A DNA stretch of 7,284 nucleotides from assembly GCA_001787475.1 (NCBI GenBank), contig MFXB01000038.1, positions 1 through 7,284 on the forward strand. Reading direction: 5' to 3'. Below are positions 1 through 5,167 of the stretch, piece after piece. A program made the translations under genes and the position numbers. Position 1 is the first letter of the stretch; each line of letters opens with the position of its first letter. The notes under the pieces were generated by a model. It worked only from the letters and a program-made list of their open reading frames with translations. It was not told where the DNA came from and did no database searches. The stretch is from Candidatus Peregrinibacteria bacterium RIFCSPLOWO2_01_FULL_48_20 (GTDB lineage: Bacteria > Patescibacteriota > Gracilibacteria > UBA1369 > 2-02-FULL-48-14).

Positions 1-81
1 AAGTACGCGCTGGGAGGTTTTGTTTTGGCTTTGTCTTCTTGGGTACTGGTAAACGTGCTGCTTTTACTCCTAACCGCCTGA
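1..81 (+). CDS. C-terminal end of a small pilin-like membrane protein (partial)
   Basis: Frame 1 is open from the window edge to a TGA at 79-81 and gives 26 residues, beginning KYALGGFVLALSSW and ending in a run of leucines followed by T-A. It is one hydrophobic membrane segment with a G-G turn, a central tryptophan and a V-N pair. This resembles the second helix of the small two-helix type IV secretion pilin-like (TrbC/VirB2-type) proteins common in Patescibacteria, whose tails often read like YALIGLVVALLAWVIVN. If so, it would be an inner-membrane subunit of a pilus or secretion system. Only the tail is visible, so the family call is an inference from pattern. The gene lies 49 bp upstream of the transporter gene on the same strand. 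Confidence 0.55.
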   Translation, partial: KYALGGFVLALSSWVLVNVLLLLLTA

Positions 82-83
82 AA

Positions 84-98
84 CTCAGCGAAGCTGAG
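84..98 (+). repeat. GAA-loop hairpin 1, in the gap after the pilin-like gene
   Basis: CTCAGC-GAA-GCTGAG is a perfect 6-bp stem with a 3-nt loop, starting 2 nt after the upstream stop codon. It contains GCGAAGC, known as an exceptionally stable DNA mini-hairpin. No T-tract follows (CTACAGAAAAACC), so it is not a standard intrinsic terminator. The flank after the stem resembles the one after the hairpin at 5090-5104. Confidence 0.7.
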
Positions 99-111
99 CT
101 ACAGAAAAACC

Positions 112-124
112 GTCGCGAAGCGAC
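112..124 (+). repeat. GAA-loop hairpin 2, just upstream of the transporter start
   Basis: GTCGC-GAA-GCGAC is a perfect 5-bp stem with the same GAA loop and the same GCGAAGC core as the preceding hairpin, but with a different outer stem. It ends 6 nt before the ATG at 131, where a ribosome binding site would normally sit. It could influence translation start or 3'-end processing of the upstream message; this is inference. Confidence 0.65.
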
Positions 125-130
125 TCCATT

Positions 131-1348
131 ATGTCCGAACGATTCAGTAAATTCATCCAAGGCACCACTGAAAACATCAGGCATCTTCGTGAAACCCTGC
201 ATAAGCTGAAGGAACAAGCTCGAAAAGACAAGGAAAAGTTGGAAGATCGATTGGAAGAAAAACCTCAAAAAGAGAAAAAACAAGAGTTCCTTGTTCATTT
301 TTCTTTGATCAGTACGGCAAAGGCCACCTTGGTGGTGATTGCTCTCATTGCGCTCAGTCATTTTTTGGAAGAAATCGGAAGAGTGATTTTAATTTTCTTT
401 ATTTCACTGCTGTTTTCCGCGGCTCTCAACCCAACCGTACGCAGTTTGGAAAAACGAAAAATCCCTCGAGCGATCAGTGTGATTTTTATTTTCCTCATTT
501 TAATTTTCATTCTGGGATTCTTTATTTCGCAGCTCATTCCTTTGGTGGTCACTCAACTGTACGAGTTGGCACGCAGTTTGACCAACTTGGTGAATAAAGT
601 CACCTCCGGAAACATTGACCTTCCTTTCGCCGAAAGTCTTCAAGAAAGCCTCAACAGTCTTTTGAGCGGCATCGATAAACAAGCCCTTATCGACCAGTTA
701 AAAAACTCCTTGGAAGGATTCGCCAAGCAACTCGACTCTTTTGCCGACAATACCTTCGGAGCCATTAAATCGATATTCAGCGGTGTCCTCAATTTCTTCC
801 TCGTTCTCATTTTAACCTTCTTCATGGTGGTGAACGAAAAAGACGTACGAAGCTTTTTTGTGTCGCTGTTCCCTTCACGCCATGGCGGTTACATTGTCGA
901 AAAAATTCAAACCATCCAAGAAAAAATCGGGTATTGGCTCCGAGGTCAAGTGGTGCTGATGTGTTTGATGTTCACACTCAGCCTCATCGGTTTGCTCATT
1001 TTGGGAATTGATAACGCGCTTACGCTTGCCATGATGACCGGCATTGCGGAACTACTTCCCGTGATCGGTCCGATTGCCGCCGGAGTTCCGGCGATTCTAG
1101 TGGGTTTCAACGAGTCGCCTTGGCTGGCCATTTGGGTGCTCGGTCTAATTATTTTACTTCAACAAATTGAAGGAAACATTCTTGTTCCGCTTGTGATGCG
1201 CCGTGCCGTGGGTCTCAGTCCCATCGTCATTATTCCTTCCATGCTCATCGGGCTGGAGACCCTGGGCGTTGTGGGGATGATTATGGCCATTCCCGTGGCC
1301 ACCACTCTTTCGATTTTTGTTCGCGAGTACGCGGAGAAAGAAAAATAA
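131..1348 (+). CDS. AI-2E/PerM (UPF0118) family transporter
   Basis: This is a 405-residue polytopic inner-membrane protein. Residues 1-55 are cytoplasmic, highly charged (K/E/R) and probably helical or coiled. Hydrophobic segments follow at about 64-80, 84-98, 114-140, 214-234, 273-292, 296-325 and 332-347, with a last one near 365-395. Family signatures are AELLPVIGPIAAGVPAILVG (306-325) and QQIEGNILVPLVMRRAVGLSP, positions 344-364. The amphipathic stretch at about 140-210 is typical of the family between the second and third helix groups. Members have been linked to AI-2 export (TqsA), Na+/H+ exchange or unknown substrates, so the substrate cannot be assigned. Length is somewhat above the usual 340-370 because of the charged N-terminus. 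No Shine-Dalgarno is seen before the ATG; a hairpin lies there instead. The last 195 nt are antisense to the 3' end of the convergent glycosyltransferase gene. Confidence 0.92.
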   Translation: MSERFSKFIQGTTENIRHLRETLHKLKEQARKDKEKLEDRLEEKPQKEKKQEFLVHFSLISTAKATLVVIALIALSHFLEEIGRVILIFFISLLFSAALNPTVRSLEKRKIPRAISVIFIFLILIFILGFFISQLIPLVVTQLYELARSLTNLVNKVTSGNIDLPFAESLQESLNSLLSGIDKQALIDQLKNSLEGFAKQLDSFADNTFGAIKSIFSGVLNFFLVLILTFFMVVNEKDVRSFFVSLFPSRHGGYIVEKIQTIQEKIGYWLRGQVVLMCLMFTLSLIGLLILGIDNALTLAMMTGIAELLPVIGPIAAGVPAILVGFNESPWLAIWVLGLIILLQQIEGNILVPLVMRRAVGLSPIVIIPSMLIGLETLGVVGMIMAIPVATTLSIFVREYAEKEK

Positions 1349-2371
1349 AGCACGATCCGCCGCTTTTGCCCAACTATAAAGTCCACGCGGAACGGGCACT
1401 TGAACAGTTCCTTCGAGTGCGCGATAAAGCGCGACTTCCAATTCTTGAAGAGTATTCACAAACGCAGCGGAGGTTTTATAAAGTTCGTGATGTACGGAAA
1501 TGCCGCTCATAATAACTGGACATCTGGCTTTCACGGCCTCCAAAACGGGAAGATCAAAGCCTTCGTATCGACTCAGCGCGAGCAAAGCTCGCGCGTGATG
1601 CAAAAACCACGACTTCTCTTCATCGGAAACTTCTGGATATAAAAATATGTTCGCTCTTTTTTTAAGCCCCGCTAAGCGGGGTGTGGCAAAACGCGACTCT
1701 TTGGGTTTCAGACCGATCACGGCAAAGTGAGCTTTTGGAAAACGCTCCGCCATTTGAAAGAACCAATGAAGGCGCTTCCGAGGATCCGAAGGACTGATCA
1801 TCAGAAAAAAAGGAGCTTTTAACAATGACCGCGCGCGCTCGGGAATTTCTTGATTTTTACTGAGCCTTGCTCCCGCGTACGTCACTTCTTTCGGAAGTTT
1901 GCTTCGCAAGGTTTCCCCAACGGTAAAAGTGGGTACCAAAATCCCCGAACACAATTGGAGCAAGCGCCTCAGAGGAAATAAAGAATGCCAAAGGCGGCCT
2001 TTTAAAGAAAGTGTGGACCGATAAAATTCCGGCACACGATCGTGAAGGGTCATGACGAGAGGAATATCCGATTTATAAAAAGGACGACGGTCCGGAATCC
2101 AAATAAGATCCGGTTTTTGAAGAAAATAAAAATCGGGTAAGGTTGGAAACCCAAAAAGTGAGCGTAAATGAAAACGCGTATTCGAAAGGGGAAGATGCCG
2201 AACCGTCGGGAAAACGCTATGGATGGCTTCGCATCGACTTCGCGCTTGATAGTAAAGATCCAGTTCGAGATCTTTCTTTTTCAAAAGTTCCTTTACCATG
2301 GACTTCGTATAGCACGTTACCCCGCTTTCGTAGGGTTCCAAAAGTGGCCGGAGATCAATAGCGAGACGCAT
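1154..2371 (-). CDS. GT4 glycosyltransferase with an antisense-encoded C-terminal tail
   Basis: The 405-residue product begins MRLAIDLRPL, the usual first strand of GT-B glycosyltransferases of family GT4, followed by the G17-V18 loop. Seen further on are TLHDRVPEFY (108-117), the 'tLHD' region of this group; SPSDPRKRLHWF (193-204), the start of the donor-binding domain; and the E-x7-E motif E270...E278 in RYEGFDLPVLEA. SWAKAADRAL (333-342) matches the closing helix of the fold, so the normal protein ends near residue 345-350. The reading frame continues to a TAA at 1154-1156 and adds a polar His/Asn/Gly-rich tail (about 350-405) encoded opposite the transporter gene. It is the last gene of the five-gene - strand operon; its start overlaps the preceding gene by 55 nt. 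It is probably a cytoplasmic enzyme adding a sugar to a surface polysaccharide or lipid-linked glycan. Sugar specificity is not readable. A stop lost by mutation or a base error could explain the tail. Confidence 0.88.
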   Translation of the reverse strand: MRLAIDLRPLLEPYESGVTCYTKSMVKELLKKKDLELDLYYQARSRCEAIHSVFPTVRHLPLSNTRFHLRSLFGFPTLPDFYFLQKPDLIWIPDRRPFYKSDIPLVMTLHDRVPEFYRSTLSLKGRLWHSLFPLRRLLQLCSGILVPTFTVGETLRSKLPKEVTYAGARLSKNQEIPERARSLLKAPFFLMISPSDPRKRLHWFFQMAERFPKAHFAVIGLKPKESRFATPRLAGLKKRANIFLYPEVSDEEKSWFLHHARALLALSRYEGFDLPVLEAVKARCPVIMSGISVHHELYKTSAAFVNTLQELEVALYRALEGTVQVPVPRGLYSWAKAADRALFFFLRVLANKNRKSGGHGNGHNHPHNAQGLQPDEHGRNNDDGTETHGTAHHKRNKNVSFNLLK

Positions 2372-2859
2372 AAGGAGAGAAGAAAAGCGAGCAAAGTTGC
2401 CCCTAACACCAAACGGGACTCCGCACGTTCACCTTCTACCATGGAAATCTCTGCCAAAGCCACTTTATAAGTGGAATGCGCGACTTCGTTGTATTCCGCC
2501 AAACGGGAAGAAATCAGCGAAACCAATTCTTGAGCGGGGTCAATGTTTGAAGCGCCATCAACGGTAAAAATGAGATTTTGTTTTTCTTGCCTCTGCCCAG
2601 TGAAGGAAAAATCAAACTCATCGGCAAAACCGGGTTCCACCGTCCATCCCAAAACAATATCGGAAAAATGTTCGTTGGCGCGCAAAATTTCATAGGGAGA
2701 AACTTCCGCACTCAAAGTCGCCTGATCCAAACCTATGCTGACAAAAGCCACCGCCGAGTCACTCGGCTCCTCCAAACTACTCACCCAAATAAAAGATCCA
2801 GCAAGCGTCAACAATGTTATCGCTCCAATAAGACCTAAATGCAGTTTCGGAAGCTTCAT
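2317..2859 (-). CDS. Short Wzz-like protein with two membrane segments
   Basis: This 180-residue protein has an N-terminal membrane segment (about 8-26), an extracytoplasmic part of about 120 residues and a second membrane segment (about 149-169), leaving a short tail inside. This is the layout of Wzz-type polysaccharide chain-length regulators, which sit in the inner membrane and set glycan length. The stretch ISVxx-type strand followed by PYEILRANEHFSDIVLGW (55-72) resembles the 'ASxLFxxTVxxW' stretch of Wzz-like proteins in Patescibacteria polysaccharide clusters, and residues 107-145 look helical. The family call is inference: similarity is weak, the periplasmic part is short, and no cytoplasmic kinase domain is attached. 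The gene lies between two GT4 genes, 4 nt after one and overlapping the other by 55 nt, which supports the same pathway. A GAGG sits only 2 nt before the ATG. It could instead be an unrelated two-pass membrane accessory protein. Confidence 0.7.
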   Translation of the reverse strand: MKLPKLHLGLIGAITLLTLAGSFIWVSSLEEPSDSAVAFVSIGLDQATLSAEVSPYEILRANEHFSDIVLGWTVEPGFADEFDFSFTGQRQEKQNLIFTVDGASNIDPAQELVSLISSRLAEYNEVAHSTYKVALAEISMVEGERAESRLVLGATLLAFLLSLCVSLLISGHFWNPTKAG

Positions 2860-2863
2860 AACC

Positions 2864-4000
2864 TCAGCCTAACACCTCTCGATGTTCTTTCCAAGCATTC
2901 TCCAAAAAGTGACGGAGCGCACTGCGAAAACGCGCGGAAGAAAACTCCGAAACGCTGTCGCTTATTTTTTCTTCGTCCCATTTTTTCTTCTCAAATTTTT
3001 GAATGGCCTTCACAAGCGAATCCTCCGTTTGCTCATCAAAAAACAATCCGGAAATATTTTCTTTCACCGTCTCGAGCGCACCTCCTTTCCCGTAAGCGAT
3101 CACCGGTGTACCGCACGCCATGGCCTCCAGGGGAACGATTCCAAAATCCTCAAGCTGAGGGAAAACCAAAGCTTTCGCTTTTTGATATTCTTTTCTCAAA
3201 TCTTCATCGCTGATTTTCCCCAAAAAAACAACATCCTTACCGGCAAGCTTTTTCAATCGTCCCAATTCCGGCCCTTCCCCAACAATATGCAAAGGACGTT
3301 TCAGTTTTTTGCAAGCCTTCACTGCCAAATCGAAACGTTTGTAAGGAATCAGTCGGCCCACGGCCAAATACGCCATCTTTTTTGTAGTACGCATCCGCTG
3401 CGCTTCTGCGTCGGGTACAAAAAAACTCAAATCCACCGGAGGCGCAATAAGCTCACTTTCACGGTGATAGTATTTTTGTATACGTGCCGCCACATACTTG
3501 GAATTAGTCAGGTAGCGATCCACCCGCTCGGCCGCAAGGCGGTCCCAAAGTCGAATGCGATGCAGCAAAGGTTTATACAAAATCTGCAAAGGCAAAAAAG
3601 ACCGGAATTGATTTTGGTAACTGTGAGAATGGTCCCACACATAGCGCATGGGCGAATGACAATACGTCACATGTAAAGTCCCCGGTTGCGTCAGAATTCC
3701 CTTGGCCGCCGAGTGACTGGAAGACAGAACCAAATCGTACTCGCTTAAATCCAAACGTTCAAAAACAAGAGGCATGAAGGGCAAAAACAGACGGTGCGCC
3801 CATTTGGCTCCCGGAATGAAGCGAAGCCACGACTGACGCACATCCGCCTGAGCAAACTCGGGACATTTCTTCTTATTATAAAGAGTCGTATAAATGGGTG
3901 CTCTTGGAAAAAGTTGGTGCATTTCGTAAATCACCCTTTCCCCACCGGCAAAAACCGTTAACCAATCACAGACAATGGCGATTTTTAGAGAATCAAGCAC
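2864..4000 (-). CDS. GT4 glycosyltransferase (WbaZ/mannosyltransferase-like)
   Basis: This is a 378-residue GT-B fold enzyme of family GT4. N-terminal acceptor domain: KIAIVCDWLTVFAGGERVI (6-24) with the G19-G20 loop, SSSHSAAKG (93-101), and the strongly typical YCHSPMRYVWD (113-123) shared with WbaZ-like enzymes. C-terminal nucleotide-sugar domain: AVGRLIPYKRFDLAVKA (213-229) with the phosphate-contacting R216 and K221, IVGEGPE (239-245), and E-x7-E as E284...E292 in EDFGIVPLEAMACGTPVI. All key positions are present and the length is usual, so it should be active. It probably transfers a sugar such as mannose from a nucleotide donor onto a lipid-linked glycan at the inner face of the membrane; the donor is not determined. 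The start is GTG, as an in-frame TGA lies just upstream and no ATG is available. It begins 4 nt after the STAS gene stop and ends 4 nt before the Wzz-like gene, so it is in the same operon. Confidence 0.93.
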   Translation of the reverse strand: MLDSLKIAIVCDWLTVFAGGERVIYEMHQLFPRAPIYTTLYNKKKCPEFAQADVRQSWLRFIPGAKWAHRLFLPFMPLVFERLDLSEYDLVLSSSHSAAKGILTQPGTLHVTYCHSPMRYVWDHSHSYQNQFRSFLPLQILYKPLLHRIRLWDRLAAERVDRYLTNSKYVAARIQKYYHRESELIAPPVDLSFFVPDAEAQRMRTTKKMAYLAVGRLIPYKRFDLAVKACKKLKRPLHIVGEGPELGRLKKLAGKDVVFLGKISDEDLRKEYQKAKALVFPQLEDFGIVPLEAMACGTPVIAYGKGGALETVKENISGLFFDEQTEDSLVKAIQKFEKKKWDEEKISDSVSEFSSARFRSALRHFLENAWKEHREVLG

Positions 4001-4004
4001 GCCG

Positions 4005-4376
4005 CTATTGCATCACAGCCGCTTTAGCTTCGTCAAGGCTCGGATAGGCATTCACGAGTTGCGTGAGACCCACCACTTGAAGAATATCGAGAATATTTTC
4101 ACGAGGAGAAGCCAAAACCACCTTTCCGCCCGCAGCGGAAACTTTGCTGTACCAATCGGTCAAGTAACCGATGGACTTACTGTTCATGTATTCAAGTCCG
4201 GTGACATCAAAGACCAAACTGAGCCCTTGAGGATTGGTCTCAATCACTTGATAAATACTCTTGGCTTGCTCGTCGACATTGCTTTCATCCAACTGCCCCA
4301 CAATGTGAATCAGTTTTACGACCTTTCCTGCGGGAGCTCCGGAGACATCTTCAATGGTGATTTGGACGGGCGTCAT
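4005..4376 (-). CDS. STAS-domain anti-sigma factor antagonist-like protein (SpoIIAA/RsbV type)
   Basis: The 123-residue protein is a single STAS domain. MTPVQITIEDV opens the first strand, IVGQLDESNV (25-34) matches the 'xGxlD' strand and turn, LVFDVTGLEYMNSKSIGYL (54-72) is the core motif, and GGKVVLASPRENILDILQVVGLTQLV (83-108) closes the domain. In SpoIIAA and RsbV the motif is DSSG or DSTG and a serine there is phosphorylated by the partner kinase. Here it is N65-S66-K67-S68-I69-G70: a serine is kept, but the aspartate is replaced by asparagine and the next residue is lysine. Phosphorylation at S66 is plausible, not shown. The frame is open upstream to 4520, but that part overlaps the preceding ATPase gene and is not STAS-like, so the ATG at 4374-4376 is chosen, 8 nt after the ATPase stop. 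The STAS and ATPase pair is the classical partner switch. Confidence 0.92.
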   Translation of the reverse strand: MTPVQITIEDVSGAPAGKVVKLIHIVGQLDESNVDEQAKSIYQVIETNPQGLSLVFDVTGLEYMNSKSIGYLTDWYSKVSAAGGKVVLASPRENILDILQVVGLTQLVNAYPSLDEAKAAVMQ

Positions 4377-4384
4377 AGGCGTGA

Positions 4385-4975
4385 TTATTGGAGTACTAAA
4401 TGAGTGGGGTCTTTTTTCGGTGCTGATAGTACCTGGTCTTCTTCCTTTCGTAAATATTTTTTTACTTTTACTCGGATTCCCCCGCCGGGGACATCTTCGA
4501 AAATGATCTCGTCGGTCCATTCTCCCACAATTTTGGGAAGACCGCGACCCCGAAATCCAAGGTACTGAGCGGTCACCATTTGTTTTCGTTCCTGTAAAAG
4601 TGCCGCCATCTGCTGAGCGCTTATTTTTTCTTTTCCAGTTCCGGTGTCTTCCACAATCACTTCCAAGGATTTATTTTTGGTACTGATCATGGCCACTTTA
4701 ATGTTTTGGCCCACGGCGCTTCCGTGCTCGATGGCGTTGTTACAAAGCTCATCCACTACCGCTTGAAAGCGAAAAGCCCATTGCTGGGAAAAGCCGGTCA
4801 TATTCTTGGTCAGATTGACCACAAAATCACGGATTCCGGATTGAAAGTACGCTTGTGTGGGCATGGTAATGGAAATTTGCGTAGGCTGTTCATCCAGTGG
4901 AATAAGCACCGGTTGACCCACTTGAGCTTGCGCCTCAGCCACGGTTTGTTCGAATTGTTGAGGGTGCTGATCCAT
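4385..4975 (-). CDS. RsbW/SpoIIAB-like ATPase (anti-sigma factor / serine kinase family)
   Basis: This is a 196-residue cytoplasmic protein with a GHKL (HATPase_c_2-type) ATP-binding fold. The N-box is VVDELCNNAIEHG (73-85; E76, N80 and H84 in the family pattern). The G1 box is VEDTGTG (108-114) and the G2 box is LGFRGRGLPKI (139-149). Relatives bind ATP, phosphorylate a STAS partner on serine, and sequester a sigma factor or another target when the STAS protein is phosphorylated. The next gene encodes a STAS protein, so the pair is probably functional together. An N-terminal stretch of about 30 Gln-rich residues and a polar tail (about 174-196) lie outside the domain. A longer frame reaches 5008, but that ATG lies upstream of the predicted transcription start (about 4992), within the promoter region. 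The ATG at 4973-4975 is therefore chosen, with a 5' leader of about 17 nt and no clear Shine-Dalgarno. It is the first gene of the polysaccharide operon. No sigma factor is visible nearby. Confidence 0.9.
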   Translation of the reverse strand: MDQHPQQFEQTVAEAQAQVGQPVLIPLDEQPTQISITMPTQAYFQSGIRDFVVNLTKNMTGFSQQWAFRFQAVVDELCNNAIEHGSAVGQNIKVAMISTKNKSLEVIVEDTGTGKEKISAQQMAALLQERKQMVTAQYLGFRGRGLPKIVGEWTDEIIFEDVPGGGIRVKVKKYLRKEEDQVLSAPKKDPTHLVLQ

Positions 4976-4998
4976 ACGGTTCTTAAATTTATCTGTAC

Positions 4999-5027
4999 AG
5001 TATAGCACTTTTGCATTGTCTTTTCAA
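4999..5027 (-). promoter_or_regulatory. sigma70-type promoter of the five-gene - strand operon
   Basis: On the - strand, TTGAAA (5022-5027) and TATACT (4999-5004) are separated by exactly 17 bp, with an extended -10 TG one base before the hexamer. Transcription should start near 4992, about 17 nt before the ATPase ATG. An 8-bp palindrome, CTGTACAG (4993-5000), overlaps the downstream edge of the -10 box and could be a binding site; this is weak inference. The promoter is interleaved with the rpsB promoter. Confidence 0.8.
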
Positions 5028-5043
5028 GGAAGATCCGTATAAT
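5016..5043 (+). promoter_or_regulatory. sigma70-type promoter of the rpsB operon
   Basis: A perfect TATAAT lies at 5038-5043. The best -35 is TTGTCT (5016-5021; 4 of 6 consensus bases) with a 16-bp spacer. Transcription should start near 5050. The -35 lies inside the spacer of the opposing promoter, and the opposing -35 (5022-5027) lies inside this spacer. Confidence 0.72.
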
Positions 5044-5089
5044 TGCCCTGTTTTATTTTAAGTTGAGTTCCCGATTCTGCTTCCTGCCA

Positions 5090-5104
5090 CTGCACGAAGT
5101 GCAG
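5090..5104 (+). repeat. GAA-loop hairpin 3, in the rpsB leader
   Basis: CTGCAC-GAA-GTGCAG is a perfect 6-bp stem with a 3-nt GAA loop, followed by CCTACACAAAAGG. The hairpin at 84-98 has the same layout and loop with a different stem sequence, followed by CTACAGAAAAACC. The stems differ but stay complementary, while the loop and right flank are kept, which suggests copies of one small palindromic element. Confidence 0.65.
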
Positions 5105-5160
5105 CCTACACAAAAGGTATGTGGTCTAACCAGAAAACGACGGATCTCGGCAATAACCCT

Positions 5161-5165
5161 AAGGA
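5161..5165 (+). promoter_or_regulatory. Possible Shine-Dalgarno of rpsB, unusually close to the start
   Basis: AAGGA ends only 2 nt before the ATG at 5168, shorter than the usual 5-9 nt. It is the best purine-rich ribosome-binding candidate of any gene in the window and supports the ATG at 5168 over the upstream ATG at 5063. Confidence 0.4.
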
Positions 5166-5167
5166 TA

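Larger units (their letters stand above)
5050..5167 (+). promoter_or_regulatory. rpsB leader region (5' UTR, about 118 nt)
   Basis: The stretch between the predicted start of transcription and the rpsB ATG has no convincing gene. A weak in-frame extension of rpsB from 5063 has no S2-like sequence. It contains the GAA-loop hairpin at 5090-5104, a small TGGT-CTA-ACCA stem at 5122-5132, and AAGGA just before the start codon. Ribosomal protein S2 represses its own operon through the leader in some bacteria (E. coli); the same role here is only a possibility. No known S2-leader structure was recognised. Confidence 0.5.

Noticed and set aside
1576..1594. Perfect 8-bp stem GCGCGAGC-AAA-GCTCGCGC
   Set aside because: It encodes the conserved HARALLALS stretch just before the E-x7-E motif of the glycosyltransferase. 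Ala/Arg codons explain the palindrome, and no regulatory context is visible.
1655..1667. A7 run on the - strand within CTT AAA AAA AGA as a possible programmed frameshift site
   Set aside because: The zero frame continues through the complete GT4 domain, including the catalytic motif downstream. The only strong stem lies upstream of the slippery run, the wrong side for a stimulator.
1667..1681. Perfect hairpin CCCCGC-TAA-GCGGGG beside a run of seven T, terminator-like
   Set aside because: It lies inside the glycosyltransferase gene (codons for PRLAG). The T-run precedes the hairpin on the + strand and becomes an A-run after it on the - strand, so neither strand has the stem-then-U order of an intrinsic terminator.
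2882..3676. 264-codon + strand open frame opposite the GT4 gene
   Set aside because: The - strand frame has complete GT4 motifs and correct operon spacing. The + strand frame shows no recognisable domain, and its composition is that of a shadow frame.
4377..4520. N-terminal extension of the STAS gene
   Set aside because: It overlaps the ATPase gene by over 130 nt in another frame and encodes a basic, Pro/Arg-rich stretch unlike STAS. The ATG at 4376 begins the domain cleanly.
4976..5008. Upstream ATG of the ATPase (11 extra residues)
   Set aside because: This start codon lies upstream of the predicted transcription start, within the promoter region, so it would not be in the message.
5063..5167. 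N-terminal extension of rpsB (35 residues)
   Set aside because: The added residues do not resemble S2, the region holds a perfect hairpin, and the ATG at 5168 gives the standard S2 N-terminus with AAGGA beside it.
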